A stretch of DNA of 64,000 nucleotides from positions 1 to 64,000 of the forward strand of contig JAKAGT010000027.1 in NCBI GenBank assembly GCA_021825585.1, written 5' to 3'. The notes under the pieces were generated by a model that did not search any database, was not told the DNA's origin, and was given only the letters and a program-made list of their open reading frames with translations. The stretch comes from Bacteroidota bacterium (GTDB taxonomy: Bacteria; Bacteroidota; Ignavibacteria; Kryptoniales; JAKASW01). Both the position numbers and the translations under genes were made by a program. Positions 9,437 through 18,949 of the stretch are shown in pieces. The stretch's first letter is position 1. The number at the start of each line of letters is the position of its first letter.

Positions 9437-11041
9437 TCAACGTTTTTCGAGCGGTTTTTGGGATGGGACGCGGGGATGTATTCGCTCGGCCCTTCCGATT
9501 TCTTCCCTGTCTCCGCGTTTCCGACCGTCATGGGCTTCGCTCAAAATTCCGTAAGTTCCAATCTTGTGCACCCTGAGATTGTGCGCAAAAAGTCTTGGAT
9601 TTTCTCTGTATTGCGTTAGAAGTGCACAGAGCCTGTTCTGAAGGGCGAGCATGGAGTCCTCGCTGCCCACAAAGTTTTGCATCATCATAGAGAATACAAG
9701 CGTGTCTCCGGGAACCACCACGTATCCGGAGAGTGTGCTTACGCCGCTGATTGACCCGGTCTTCGCATGCACTCTGCCTCGGACAAAGTCCTCGCTCATT
9801 CTGTCGGAAAGTGAACCGTCATATCCAGCTATCGGAAGACTGTGAAAGAAAATATCCGAAGTGCTCTGGTCGAGCATGTGAGTCAACACTTTTACAATCG
9901 CGTTCGGAGTGATCAGGTCGTAGTGAGAGACGCCCGAACCGTCCACGATGTAATATTGTGTGGAGTCGACACCGCATTCTTCAAGGTATTGCTTCTCATC
10001 GGCGATGCCGTTCTCAGCGCTCCCGATTTCGCCGTAAACTTCGGAAGGGACTTCCCGCAGGAAGCATTCTGCGCCGAGATTGTCGGAGATCTTATTCGTG
10101 TAGGTGACTACGGTATCGATTGAGTGTCGGTAAGTGAACAAGTTCCTCAAGTCGAACGGATCGCGAACGTCCCGTGTCACCACGAGCTTACCGCGGATGT
10201 TCACCCCGTACTTCAGCAGAAGTTCCTTCAACACCGTCCCGAAATAATGGGCCGGATGCCTGACGGAAAAATCGTAGGTTGACGGCGTGAGGTCCCCGGT
10301 ATAAGTGCCGCCGACGTAGATCGTGTTCGTATTGTTTACCATAACTCTGGTAACATAAAGGCTGTCAGTCGGGCCGGGAATGGCAGTGCATGCAATCTTC
10401 ACAAAGTCCGTCGACGGGTCGGTTGTGACCAGTAATTTGTGCATGAACGGATCTAGGGAGACATTGACGGTGATCGTGTTATGGTCGAGGCAGGTAGGGC
10501 TGATGAACATGGCAAACGACGCCGGCTCATCGTCCCACATCCAGCCGTTTCCCCATTGAAGCGAGTCGAACTTCGCAATATCGATCACGAGATTTCCGTC
10601 GACGTATTTGATTCCGCTGTTTGAAATGTTACGGGCGGATGAATCAAGGTCTGCATAACTGAGAATTGGGTCGCCGCCTCCAACTGCAACGATATTGCCG
10701 AAAAGAGTATCTCCCCTTTGAACCCCGGAGGCTTCGAACTTCGTCTTGAAATTGTAGCTTCCGCCGAGGTTTTGCAGGGCGCAGGAGGTCGTCACGATTT
10801 TCAGGTTGCTTGCCGGATGGAGAAGCAGGTGCGAGTAGGAGTGATAAAGCGTTCTCCTTTGTCTTCTGGAGTACACTTCAATCGCCTTTATCGTCCCCCG
10901 CGACTTAGAATGCCCTACTATGAAACCTATTTCCTTCTTCAGAAGGTATTCCGATCTGGTTTCTCTGGTGCGAGATGATGCGGTCAGGGCGGTTGAAAAG
11001 AAAGCGATGATTGACAGAAGGATGTACTTATTGAGTCTCAT
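9437..11041 (-). CDS. dacB: D-alanyl-D-alanine carboxypeptidase/endopeptidase, PBP4 family (S13)
   Basis: 534 residues with an N-terminal signal sequence (about 1-22), expected in the periplasm. The three penicillin-binding motifs of peptidase family S13 are visible: SxxK as S78-N-L-K81 (PASNLK), SxN in KISDNLGAE, and KTG in HAKTGSISG. The long segment between SxxK and SxN is the family's characteristic insertion. The enzyme trims or cleaves peptidoglycan cross-links. The C-terminal about 35 residues are basic and unlike the family core. Its ATG overlaps the stop of the upstream sigma54-type regulator (ATGA), so it is the last gene of a kinase-regulator-dacB operon, suggesting wall remodelling linked to that signalling pair. 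Confidence 0.92.
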   Translation of the reverse strand: MRLNKYILLSIIAFFSTALTASSRTRETRSEYLLKKEIGFIVGHSKSRGTIKAIEVYSRRQRRTLYHSYSHLLLHPASNLKIVTTSCALQNLGGSYNFKTKFEASGVQRGDTLFGNIVAVGGGDPILSYADLDSSARNISNSGIKYVDGNLVIDIAKFDSLQWGNGWMWDDEPASFAMFISPTCLDHNTITVNVSLDPFMHKLLVTTDPSTDFVKIACTAIPGPTDSLYVTRVMVNNTNTIYVGGTYTGDLTPSTYDFSVRHPAHYFGTVLKELLLKYGVNIRGKLVVTRDVRDPFDLRNLFTYRHSIDTVVTYTNKISDNLGAECFLREVPSEVYGEIGSAENGIADEKQYLEECGVDSTQYYIVDGSGVSHYDLITPNAIVKVLTHMLDQSTSDIFFHSLPIAGYDGSLSDRMSEDFVRGRVHAKTGSISGVSTLSGYVVVPGDTLVFSMMMQNFVGSEDSMLALQNRLCALLTQYRENPRLFAHNLRVHKIGTYGILSEAHDGRKRGDREEIGRAERIHPRVPSQKPLEKR

Positions 11042-12381
11042 TTTTGCGGTCTACCCAGCTTTCTATAAAGTGTGCTTTTGTTTATTTTTAGAATTTCCGC
11101 CGCTTCAACGTAATTGTTGTCATGCTCTTTGAGGACGCGCTTGATATACTCGCTCTCCAGTTCCTCGAGACTGATGTTCGGCGGAATCCTGTTCGCCCAT
11201 TCGTCGTCGACTTTTCTAGTTGTCGGGAGGTCGGTATCGGATAATGTGAGCACCGGGCCGGCTGCGAGCGCAATAGCCCTGTCGACGAAGTTCTCGAGCT
11301 CACGGACGTTGCCCGGCCAGTCAAGGTTGAGAAGCTTCGAAGAGAGGTCTTCCGACATGCCCGTCACCTGCTTGTTGTGCCGCCGGTTATACTTGTTTAT
11401 GAAAAATTCGATGAGGAGGGGAACGTCCTCCTTGCGCTCGCGAAGCGGGGGAAGTTCTATCTTGATTACGCTCAACCTATAGAACAAATCTTCTCTGAAA
11501 AGTTTATCGTGTACCAGTTCTTCGAGGTTTCGGTTTGTGGCGGCAATTATTCTGACGTCCACGATCTTAGATGCCGTACTTCCGATCCTCCGCACCTCAT
11601 GTTCCTGCAGGACCCTCAATAGCTTCGGCTGAAGGAGAAGTGGAATCTCGCCCACCTCGTCGAGGAACAGCGTGCCCCCGTCAGCTTCAGTGAAGAAGCC
11701 GTCCCGCGCGAAGAGGGCCCCGGTGAACGCCCCTTTTTCGTGTCCGAACAGTTCCGCCTCGAGCAGCTGTTCCGGGATGGCCGCAACATTGATGGGTATG
11801 AACGGCCTGTCGGCCCGGGGGCTGTTTATGTGTACGGAGCGGGCAACTATCTCTTTTCCCGTTCCGCTTTCGCCTTGTATCAGAATACTCGAATTTGTCG
11901 GAGCGGCGCGCCCTATGATCTTGAAGACTCGCAACATCTTCTCACTCTTGCCGACAACATTGGAGACATTGATCTCGTCGCGCTTGCCACCGGCTCCAGT
12001 TTGGGCATCAGCATTAATGTGGTAATGCGAGACCGCATTCGAGACAACCAGCCGTATCTCATTCAAGTTAAGCGGCTTGCTGAGATAATCGAATGCTCCG
12101 CTCTTTATCGTGTTTGCCGCCGCTTCGAGTGTACCGAATGCGGTAATGAGAATGACCGGAAGCGTCGGCTTGAGTTCAAGGATGCGGTTCATTAGTTCTG
12201 TGCCGTTCATTGTCGGCATCATGACATCCGTTACAACAGCCGAAAAAGTAAGTTTCCTGATTTTCTCGAGTGCCTCAACAGGGTCGGAGAAAGTCTCAAC
12301 TTCGTATGCTGGAGACAGTGCCTCCCTCAGAAGCTCGAGTGAGTCAGCGTGATCGTCTATTACTGCAATCTTATCTTTCAT
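11038..12381 (-). CDS. Sigma54-dependent response regulator (NtrC/AtoC family)
   Basis: 447 residues: receiver domain (phosphoacceptor D52 in VVTDVMMP, conserved lysine in LSKPLN), AAA+ domain and Fis-type helix-turn-helix. The AAA+ part has Walker A GESGTGKE (170-177), the sigma54-contacting GAFTGA loop (217-222) and Walker B GGTLFLDEVGE (about 235-245). The C-terminal helix-turn-helix contains AAEILKINKSTLYRKL. When phosphorylated it should oligomerise and activate sigma54 promoters; no clear sigma54 promoter was found in the window. It overlaps the kinase gene upstream and dacB downstream by 4 bases each, so the three are coupled in translation. Confidence 0.95.
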   Translation of the reverse strand: MKDKIAVIDDHADSLELLREALSPAYEVETFSDPVEALEKIRKLTFSAVVTDVMMPTMNGTELMNRILELKPTLPVILITAFGTLEAAANTIKSGAFDYLSKPLNLNEIRLVVSNAVSHYHINADAQTGAGGKRDEINVSNVVGKSEKMLRVFKIIGRAAPTNSSILIQGESGTGKEIVARSVHINSPRADRPFIPINVAAIPEQLLEAELFGHEKGAFTGALFARDGFFTEADGGTLFLDEVGEIPLLLQPKLLRVLQEHEVRRIGSTASKIVDVRIIAATNRNLEELVHDKLFREDLFYRLSVIKIELPPLRERKEDVPLLIEFFINKYNRRHNKQVTGMSEDLSSKLLNLDWPGNVRELENFVDRAIALAAGPVLTLSDTDLPTTRKVDDEWANRIPPNISLEELESEYIKRVLKEHDNNYVEAAEILKINKSTLYRKLGRPQK

Positions 12382-13949
12382 GACATCAACGGAATTATTA
12401 GAGAAAATGTGGAGCCTTCGTTCGAGGTTTTTGAGAGGAATATCCGTCCGCCGTGGCGGTCGACAATTTCCTTGCAGATTACCAATCCTATCCCGTTGCC
12501 GTTGGGTTTTGTGCTGTTGATGAAATCGCTGAAGAGTTGACCGACGATCTCCTGAGGAACGCCATTGCCATTGTCCGATACGTCGAACCTTAAGTTTCGG
12601 TATCCTTGGTTCTTATCCTCATACACATTAACCGTTATCCTGCCGGAGGATTCCGTGTCTTTCTTTGATTCAATGGCATCGATAGAATTATTCAACAAAT
12701 TTATGAGAACCTGTTGGATTTGCACGGGGTCCACGTCCAGCACGGCCGTCGGGGCGTCCAACGAGACGACAAGGGTTATCGATTTGTCGCTTAACTTTGG
12801 ATCCATTACCAGCTTCGTCTCCTCGACAAGGTTCTTGAGAACCACTCGTTGTTTTGACGGCATTGCGATTTTCCGCGCCTGAAGAGAACGATTTATGATG
12901 CCGATCATGGTCTCAACCTGACGTTCGATAACTCTTAGCTTCTTCTTGCCGCTCTCAGGTATGTTGTTCTCCATCATTAGCTGGACCGAAGTGTAGATTG
13001 CGTTGAGCGGGCTACCGAGTTCGTGTGCAAGTTTAGAAGCTACCTTGCCGAGCGACGCCTGGGATTCGAACAAACGGAGCTTTTCCTGCATGGCCATGAT
13101 TTCGTTGCTTTTCTCACGCAGCGATTCCGTAGCCACTGCAATTTCTCTTTTCAGCCGATCATTGTATTCTTCCTGTCGTCTCACTTCCGATCTGCTGATC
13201 TCATGCGCCCGCTGGAGTTCGGTCATCATCTCGTTGTATATCGATGAAAGCGTGCGGAACTCCGCCCCGGAACTAAGTGACAGCCTCATATCCATATCTC
13301 CCGCCGCAGCATCTCGCATCGCCTTTTCGAGATCGCCGAAGGGTCTCAGAAAGGTCAATCTCATCGCGAAGAGGAGGAGGAATGAGGCGAATACGCTGAC
13401 CGCAAGGGTTATCGTCGCTCCTATTACTTGGCTGCGCCGGACTGTCTGCCTGACACTCCTCAGGGTAACCTCAGTCACTGCGTATCCCCAGACCTGATCT
13501 TTGTCCCGCAGCAGGACCGAGTAGGAATACAATGAATTTCCATAACGAACGGAAGCTACCGGTGTCTTCTTCAGGAAATCGTTCACGAGGGTGCTTCGAA
13601 CGAAAGCGAGGTGATTGGCTTCGGGGATTTTTCCGGCTGAAGCAACGAGAGATAGTGAATCCGGGCCTACTCGCCGGAAGAAGGCGATAAATTCAGCTTC
13701 ATGGAGGAGTCGTAGGGCCAGCCTCGCGTTCACTTCGAGTGTGAGAGTGTCGGTCTTCATGGTGGAACGCGTTGCAAGATTAAACTCGGCGGCGATCAGT
13801 TGAGCGCTGCTTTCCGCATCGCGGAACAACATTTTTTCCGTGGCGATTGAGTTGAAGTATGTGATCAACAAACCCGCCGCAAACAGGATAAGTACCACTA
13901 CTGCAGTAATTCTCGTTCGCAGGGAAAGGGTTGGCATTGCTAATTTCAC
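12378..13949 (-). CDS. Sensor histidine kinase paired with the sigma54-type regulator
   Basis: 523 residues. Membrane helices at about 11-31 and 174-195 enclose a roughly 140-residue extracytoplasmic domain; a HAMP domain (196-248), a coiled coil, HisKA with H309 (KLAHELGSPLNAI) and an HATPase_c domain (N-box LLNNSIDAI, G1 DNGNGVP, G2 NGIGLVI) follow. Its stop overlaps the regulator's start, making that its obvious partner. The start is either GTG at 13949 or ATG at 13937. A promoter at 13955-13983 places the transcription start at about 13948, so the message is leaderless or nearly so. Confidence 0.93.
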   Translation of the reverse strand: MKLAMPTLSLRTRITAVVVLILFAAGLLITYFNSIATEKMLFRDAESSAQLIAAEFNLATRSTMKTDTLTLEVNARLALRLLHEAEFIAFFRRVGPDSLSLVASAGKIPEANHLAFVRSTLVNDFLKKTPVASVRYGNSLYSYSVLLRDKDQVWGYAVTEVTLRSVRQTVRRSQVIGATITLAVSVFASFLLLFAMRLTFLRPFGDLEKAMRDAAAGDMDMRLSLSSGAEFRTLSSIYNEMMTELQRAHEISRSEVRRQEEYNDRLKREIAVATESLREKSNEIMAMQEKLRLFESQASLGKVASKLAHELGSPLNAIYTSVQLMMENNIPESGKKKLRVIERQVETMIGIINRSLQARKIAMPSKQRVVLKNLVEETKLVMDPKLSDKSITLVVSLDAPTAVLDVDPVQIQQVLINLLNNSIDAIESKKDTESSGRITVNVYEDKNQGYRNLRFDVSDNGNGVPQEIVGQLFSDFINSTKPNGNGIGLVICKEIVDRHGGRIFLSKTSNEGSTFSLIIPLMS

Positions 13950-13954
13950 AAAAA

Positions 13955-13983
13955 AATATAGTTTTTGGGGAGCTTGGGTTCAA
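13955..13983 (-). promoter_or_regulatory. Sigma70-type promoter of the kinase-regulator-dacB operon
   Basis: On the minus strand TTGAAC (13983-13978) and TATATT (13960-13955) are separated by exactly 17 bases. The predicted start of transcription falls on or next to the GTG at 13949. Confidence 0.6.
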
Positions 13984-14155
13984 GTTTCCACCGAAACGCT
14001 TCAGGTAGCGGAGTGAACTGCCGGTGCAATGGCGCGGGGCGTGAACCATCATGTTACGAAGATTGTTCTCTCTTTGTTAAATTATCGAAGGAAATCTGCG
14101 TGACTCTTCAGCAATTTTTCAGAAACAACCGCATTTAGACGAGGCAATTCAAAGG

Positions 14156-16972
14156 ATGAGTGAATCTACGGAAGTGAGCCAGGAAACAGATTTGGTTCTC
14201 GAGGGCGTGCGCACGCATAACCTTAAGAATATTACGGTCAGAATTCCTAAGGGAAAGATTACCGTGGTAACGGGTCCTTCCGGGAGCGGGAAATCCAGCC
14301 TCGCGTTCGACACTATCTACGCCGAAGGGCAGCGGAGATATATAGAGAGCCTTTCCGCTTATGTTAGACAGTTCCTGGAGCGCATGGAGAAGCCTGATGT
14401 CGACACCGTCCGCGGCATCTCGCCTACAGTTGCAATTGAACAGCGGCGCCTCAGCAGGAACCCCAGGTCGACAGTTGCCACTATGACCGAAATATACGAC
14501 TACCTGAGACTCCTCTTCGGCAGGGCAGGCACGGTCATTTGTTCCAAGTGTAACATTCCGGTTGTAAAATATTCTCCACAGCTTATCGTGAAAGCAGTTA
14601 GCGATACTTGTGCCGGTAAGAGAATATACGTTTTGTTCAATGTTACGAATGGCAATAGCGCTGCGCTGGCAGCGGACCTCAAACGGCGGGGATTTTTCAG
14701 ATTTGCCGACAAGAATAAACCCGGCGTCATAGTTGAGTCTGAAGACGCTGTGTCCAGGTTGGAGACCGAATTCCTGGTCCTCGCGGACCGGCTTGTCGTG
14801 GGAACTGAAGGATATGAAGATCGGATGATCGAGGCCTGTGAGCAGGGGTTCCTTAATGGGGCCGGCAGCATATTCATTCACGATGTCGACGATGACAAGA
14901 CCTACAGGTTTTCAAGCAAGTTCGAGTGCTCGCGATGCGGGAAGAGCTACCTCGAACCCGAGCCGCGTCTTTTCTCGTTCAACAATCCGTACGGGGCGTG
15001 TCCCGAATGTCAGGGTTTCGGTACAATCATGGGATATGACTGGGACCGCACCGTCGCCAATCCCTTCCAGAGCATTTTGCACGGCGGCAACAGTCTCATA
15101 TCCGCGCCTGCATTCGATGTTTACAGGCGTTCGCTCATGAAAGCCGCTGCTTCGGCGAAGATTCGGCTGGACGTGCCGATCAGGGACCTTACGGAAGGAG
15201 AATGGCGCTTTCTCATAAACGGCGATCAGAGTTTCGTCGGATTACGTGGATTTGTCAAGCACCTCGAAAAGAAATCTTACTCTTTTTCTGTGAAGTATTT
15301 TCTCGACAAGTATCGCGGCTATGTGACTTGTCCGACCTGCAACGGTGCGAGATTACGGCAGGAGGCTCTCGCCGTGCAGATAGACGGGCAAACTATGGCG
15401 GGCATCGTGTCGATGACTGTTGCGAGGGCCTCTAAATTCTTCGAATTGGTCAGACTTGAGGGTGAAAATGCTGTCATAGCCGAGCAGGTGCTCGACGAAA
15501 TTCGGAAGAGAGTCGGTTACCTCTTCCAGATCGGGCTTGGTTACCTGACGCTCGACAGGCTTTCGTCCACATTATCCGGGGGCGAAGCGCAAAGAGTGAA
15601 CCTGGCCACGAGTCTCGCATCGACGCTTGTCGCCACGGCATATGTGCTCGATGAGCCGAGCATCGGTCTCCATCCGCGCGACATGGACAGGCTGGTGTCG
15701 ATCCTTAAGAACCTGAAATCCTACCAGAACACGGTGATCGTTGTCGAGCACGATGCGGAGATGATGAAGAATGCCGACTACATAATCGACCTCGGGCCGG
15801 GCTCGGGTGCCCTGGGCGGCGAGATAATCTACGAAGGTTCTTTCAAAGGTTTGGTGAAATCGAAGAAGTCCCTGACCGGAAGGTATCTTCGCGGCGAGAA
15901 GAAGATAGCGTTGCCGAAGAGAAGGAAGCCCGTGGAGAAGTTCATCCGTGTCAAGGGGGCAACGATGCACAACCTGGACAATCTGAGCGTCGATATCCCG
16001 TTGTATTCATTCGTGTGCATAACGGGCGTCAGCGGTTCCGGAAAGAGCACACTCGTGTACGACATACTCTTCGATGCGATCAAGGAAAAAGGCATCGAGG
16101 AGGGTCTAAACGTGCCGCGTGAGAACGTCGAAATATCCACGAGCCGCGTGAAAGGAATCTCGTTCGACTACATGCCGGAATCGGTAGAACTCGTGGACCA
16201 GAGTGCTGTTGGAAGAATCTCCAGGTCGAACGTTGCCACTTACAGCGGCACTTTCGATTCGATAAGGAACATTTTTGCAGACACTCCTCTTGCAAGAGAG
16301 AGAAACCTGACATCGAGCTACTTCTCTTTCAATGTAGGCTGGGGTGGAAGGTGCGAAACGTGCAACGGGGAAGGAATACAGGTAGTGGAGATGCAGTTCC
16401 TTGCGGACGTCACGCTTGACTGTGAGGCGTGCAATGGACGCAGGTACAACTCCGAAGCTCTCGAAATCAGATACCGGGGTAAGAACATCGCAGACGTCCT
16501 TGACCTGACAGTTTCCGAAGCCCTGGAGTTCTTCGGCGACAAAAAGGACGTTGTCAAGCCGCTTAAGCTCCTGGATAAGGTGGGACTCAGCTACCTGAAG
16601 CTGGGTCAGAGACTCTCAACCCTCTCGGGCGGCGAGGCACAGCGGCTCAAGATATCCAGCTATCTCACCGGCAGCAGCGAAAGTGAAGTACTATTCGTGC
16701 TCGACGAACCGACAACCGGATTGCACTTCGAAGAGATAGCGAAATTGCTCGACGTGCTTCTTGAGCTTCGGGACCGCGGGAACAGCGTGATCGTCGTCGA
16801 ACACAATCTGGATGTGATCAAGTGCGCGGACTACGTTATCGATCTCGGACCGGAGGCCGGAGAAGATGGCGGCAGGGTTGTAGCCGCAGGCACACCGGAA
16901 CAAATAATGCAGGTCAGCGAATCGAGAACAGGCGCGGCGCTGAAGAAGGTATTAAGCGAGGTTCAGTACTGA
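14156..16972 (+). CDS. uvrA: UvrABC excinuclease subunit A
   Basis: 938 residues, the usual UvrA size. UvrA is the DNA-damage-recognising ATPase of nucleotide excision repair. Two ABC modules are present: Walker A GPSGSGKSSLAFD and GVSGSGKSTLVYD, and two LSGGEAQR signatures with LDEPSIGLHP and LDEPTTGLHF. Zinc-binding cysteines occur in CSRCGKSY...CPECQGFG and in CETCNGEG...CEACNGRR. The UvrB-binding region near EQRRLSRNPRSTVAT is intact. A GAGG lies 11 bases before the ATG. Some residues differ from the commonest UvrA (FNVGWGGRCE instead of FNVKGGRCE), so it could be one of two uvrA copies in the genome. Its 3' end overlaps the convergent outer-membrane gene by 10 bases. Confidence 0.96.
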   Translation: MSESTEVSQETDLVLEGVRTHNLKNITVRIPKGKITVVTGPSGSGKSSLAFDTIYAEGQRRYIESLSAYVRQFLERMEKPDVDTVRGISPTVAIEQRRLSRNPRSTVATMTEIYDYLRLLFGRAGTVICSKCNIPVVKYSPQLIVKAVSDTCAGKRIYVLFNVTNGNSAALAADLKRRGFFRFADKNKPGVIVESEDAVSRLETEFLVLADRLVVGTEGYEDRMIEACEQGFLNGAGSIFIHDVDDDKTYRFSSKFECSRCGKSYLEPEPRLFSFNNPYGACPECQGFGTIMGYDWDRTVANPFQSILHGGNSLISAPAFDVYRRSLMKAAASAKIRLDVPIRDLTEGEWRFLINGDQSFVGLRGFVKHLEKKSYSFSVKYFLDKYRGYVTCPTCNGARLRQEALAVQIDGQTMAGIVSMTVARASKFFELVRLEGENAVIAEQVLDEIRKRVGYLFQIGLGYLTLDRLSSTLSGGEAQRVNLATSLASTLVATAYVLDEPSIGLHPRDMDRLVSILKNLKSYQNTVIVVEHDAEMMKNADYIIDLGPGSGALGGEIIYEGSFKGLVKSKKSLTGRYLRGEKKIALPKRRKPVEKFIRVKGATMHNLDNLSVDIPLYSFVCITGVSGSGKSTLVYDILFDAIKEKGIEEGLNVPRENVEISTSRVKGISFDYMPESVELVDQSAVGRISRSNVATYSGTFDSIRNIFADTPLARERNLTSSYFSFNVGWGGRCETCNGEGIQVVEMQFLADVTLDCEACNGRRYNSEALEIRYRGKNIADVLDLTVSEALEFFGDKKDVVKPLKLLDKVGLSYLKLGQRLSTLSGGEAQRLKISSYLTGSSESEVLFVLDEPTTGLHFEEIAKLLDVLLELRDRGNSVIVVEHNLDVIKCADYVIDLGPEAGEDGGRVVAAGTPEQIMQVSESRTGAALKKVLSEVQY

Positions 16973-17643
16973 GTAGCGATATTGAAGGCGATGAAGAACG
17001 TATTGAAATTTGCCATCGGCTCGTTTTGCATGCTCTCGATACCGTGTGACATCGGGAGTACATAGTACCTCAGGCTCACACCCATCAAGCTGTGCGGGTC
17101 AAGTCCGAAATAGGCACCTGCACCGAAGTATGCACCCATCCCGAAATATCCCTTGCCGTGCGAGAAGCTGTAGCCTAACGGCTGATCATACGGAGCCGCA
17201 AAGACCGCGTTCGGGCCAAGTCCTGCGAAGACGTACGGACGGAAAGAGTCAGTGATCTGGTCTTTGAATAACCTGTACTGCAAACCTATCATAGCGGGAA
17301 ACACGAAAAGCTGATTGATCTTTCCCGGTACAAACTTCTGCCCCGTGAAAGGGTCGATGTAGTCTATCTCATTCGGTGCCTTGGCTTCGGAAGCGGTGAG
17401 GGTGAGCGTCCACGATAGCGTGCTACTCAGAGCGTGAATGTACGAGAATCCAAGTCCAAAGCCCGAGTTTCCAATCATGAGATCGAGGCCGAGTGCGTTC
17501 GGCTTCAAGTTCGTGTCGGGGCGTGAAATATTCCTGACGGGCAAAGAAGAATACAGTGAGTCGGGCCTTGCGGCAACATCCGGCTGACCCGCGAAAGCGG
17601 TAGTCGTAAGGGCAAGAACGATTAAAACGGTCAGATTTCTCAT
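16963..17643 (-). CDS. Small outer-membrane beta-barrel-like protein, function unknown
   Basis: 226 residues with a signal peptide (MRNLTVLIVLALTTTAFAG). The rest shows alternating hydrophobic beta strands and glycine-rich turns (MIGNSGFGLGFSY, GMGAYFGAGAYFGL), typical of an eight-stranded outer-membrane barrel; the final residue pattern (FIAFNIATQY) ends in an aromatic residue as barrel proteins often do. No specific family is recognised. AGGTG lies 7 bases before the ATG. It follows the rlmI-like gene on the same strand by 136 bases and probably has its own promoter there. It converges on uvrA. Confidence 0.75.
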   Translation of the reverse strand: MRNLTVLIVLALTTTAFAGQPDVAARPDSLYSSLPVRNISRPDTNLKPNALGLDLMIGNSGFGLGFSYIHALSSTLSWTLTLTASEAKAPNEIDYIDPFTGQKFVPGKINQLFVFPAMIGLQYRLFKDQITDSFRPYVFAGLGPNAVFAAPYDQPLGYSFSHGKGYFGMGAYFGAGAYFGLDPHSLMGVSLRYYVLPMSHGIESMQNEPMANFNTFFIAFNIATQY

Positions 17644-17779
17644 TTTGTTACACCTGAAGTGAAATTAATACGCCTTAAGGTCATTTTCATCACAATGTTA
17701 GACGACCATCTAATTTTATAGGTTCAATACCAAACGGAGCGAAATAGTTCCAGCATGCTCATCCGGGGTGTCTCCGACC

Positions 17780-18949
17780 TCAGAAAACACGGTAGGCATT
17801 GAACTTAAGATACTCGGTCTCCGGCATTCCGGGCAGAACCGGATGATCCGGCGAAGCCCCGGCGCGATGGAGCAGTTGAAGTGTTCGTCCGGATCGTTCC
17901 GCCGCCGCGGCGATGACTTCCTCAAAAGTCTCTCTGAAAATGTGGTGAGAACATGACGCGGTCAGGAGAATTCCGCCCTTCTTTAGAACGGAAAAAATTG
18001 CCTCATGCAGATGCTTATATCCCGCCTTGGCTGCCGGCACACTCTTCCTGTTCTTAGTGAAGCTCGGCGGATCGGAAACCACTACGTCGTATTTCTCGCC
18101 GGCTTCCGGGGCCTTCGCGAGGAACGAGCTCACGTCGTCTGCGATTGCACGGACGTTCTTGAGTCCATTCAGATCCAAATTCAGTTGAAGAGCATTGATC
18201 GCAGGTAGGGAAGAATCGACAGCGACGACCTTGCCGGCTCCGGCGTGGGCCATGTTCAGGGCAAACCCGCCCTCGTTGGAGAAAAGGTCGAGCACGGATG
18301 AACTCGAGGCAAGTTCCCTGGAAAAAATCCTATTGAGTCTCTGGTCGAAATAGAATCCCGTTTTCTGACCGCTGAACGGATTTATTCTGAACGTGACTCC
18401 GCTCTCGTCGTAATCCACCGTACTCTCTTGACCATGGACGATTGCCCTCGACTGGGGGAGTCCCTCAAGCTCGCGTGAGCTCCCTTCGTTTCGCTCATAG
18501 ATGGCGGCGGGCTCGAACATTTCCCGCAGGCAGCCGTAGATGATTTCTTTCCTTATTTCCATTGCGGCAGAGAGAATCTGGACGCTGAATAGTGTTCCGA
18601 ATCTCTCTATGATGAGTCCCGGTAGAAAATCGCTTTCGCTGTGGATGAGCCGGTAGAAGGGGGAATGAAACAAAGTCTCCCGCAATTGCAGGGCGGAAGT
18701 CATTCTGCCCGCAAAGAATTCCTTGTCCGGCTCGACATACTCTTTCGAGAAGAGCCTCACGGCTATGAGCGTCTGCGGATTGTAAAAGCCAAAGCCGATG
18801 TGCCCGCCGCCGTTTCTCTTGACGCTCACAACGTCGCCGGCGGCGGGTGAGCCTTCTATAGCTGCAATTTCATTGCTGAAAACCCACAGATGACCGGATA
18901 GAATCCGCTTTTCTTCTTTGGGGCGCAGGCGTATTGTCGGAATCGTCAT
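17780..18949 (-). CDS. Class I rRNA large-subunit methyltransferase, RlmI-like
   Basis: 389 residues. An N-terminal PUA-type RNA-binding domain (about 1-75, ILSGHLWVFSNEIAAIEG) precedes a Rossmann methyltransferase domain. The S-adenosylmethionine motif is LDLFSNEGGFALNMAHAGA, the catalytic region is VVSDPPSFTKNRKSV, and a late ASCSHH motif is conserved. This is the architecture of RlmI (23S rRNA m5C1962 methyltransferase) and close paralogues; the exact target base is inferred. It is the last gene of the long minus-strand operon and overlaps the upstream aminotransferase by 4 bases. Confidence 0.88.
   Translation of the reverse strand: MTIPTIRLRPKEEKRILSGHLWVFSNEIAAIEGSPAAGDVVSVKRNGGGHIGFGFYNPQTLIAVRLFSKEYVEPDKEFFAGRMTSALQLRETLFHSPFYRLIHSESDFLPGLIIERFGTLFSVQILSAAMEIRKEIIYGCLREMFEPAAIYERNEGSSRELEGLPQSRAIVHGQESTVDYDESGVTFRINPFSGQKTGFYFDQRLNRIFSRELASSSSVLDLFSNEGGFALNMAHAGAGKVVAVDSSLPAINALQLNLDLNGLKNVRAIADDVSSFLAKAPEAGEKYDVVVSDPPSFTKNRKSVPAAKAGYKHLHEAIFSVLKKGGILLTASCSHHIFRETFEEVIAAAAERSGRTLQLLHRAGASPDHPVLPGMPETEYLKFNAYRVF

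Noticed and set aside
14057..14155. Possible uvrA promoter near TTGTTC
   Set aside because: No -10 hexamer at an acceptable distance; no SOS box recognised.
14135..14881. A 248-codon minus-strand open frame opposite uvrA
   Set aside because: Overlaps conserved UvrA coding sequence and shows no recognisable protein.
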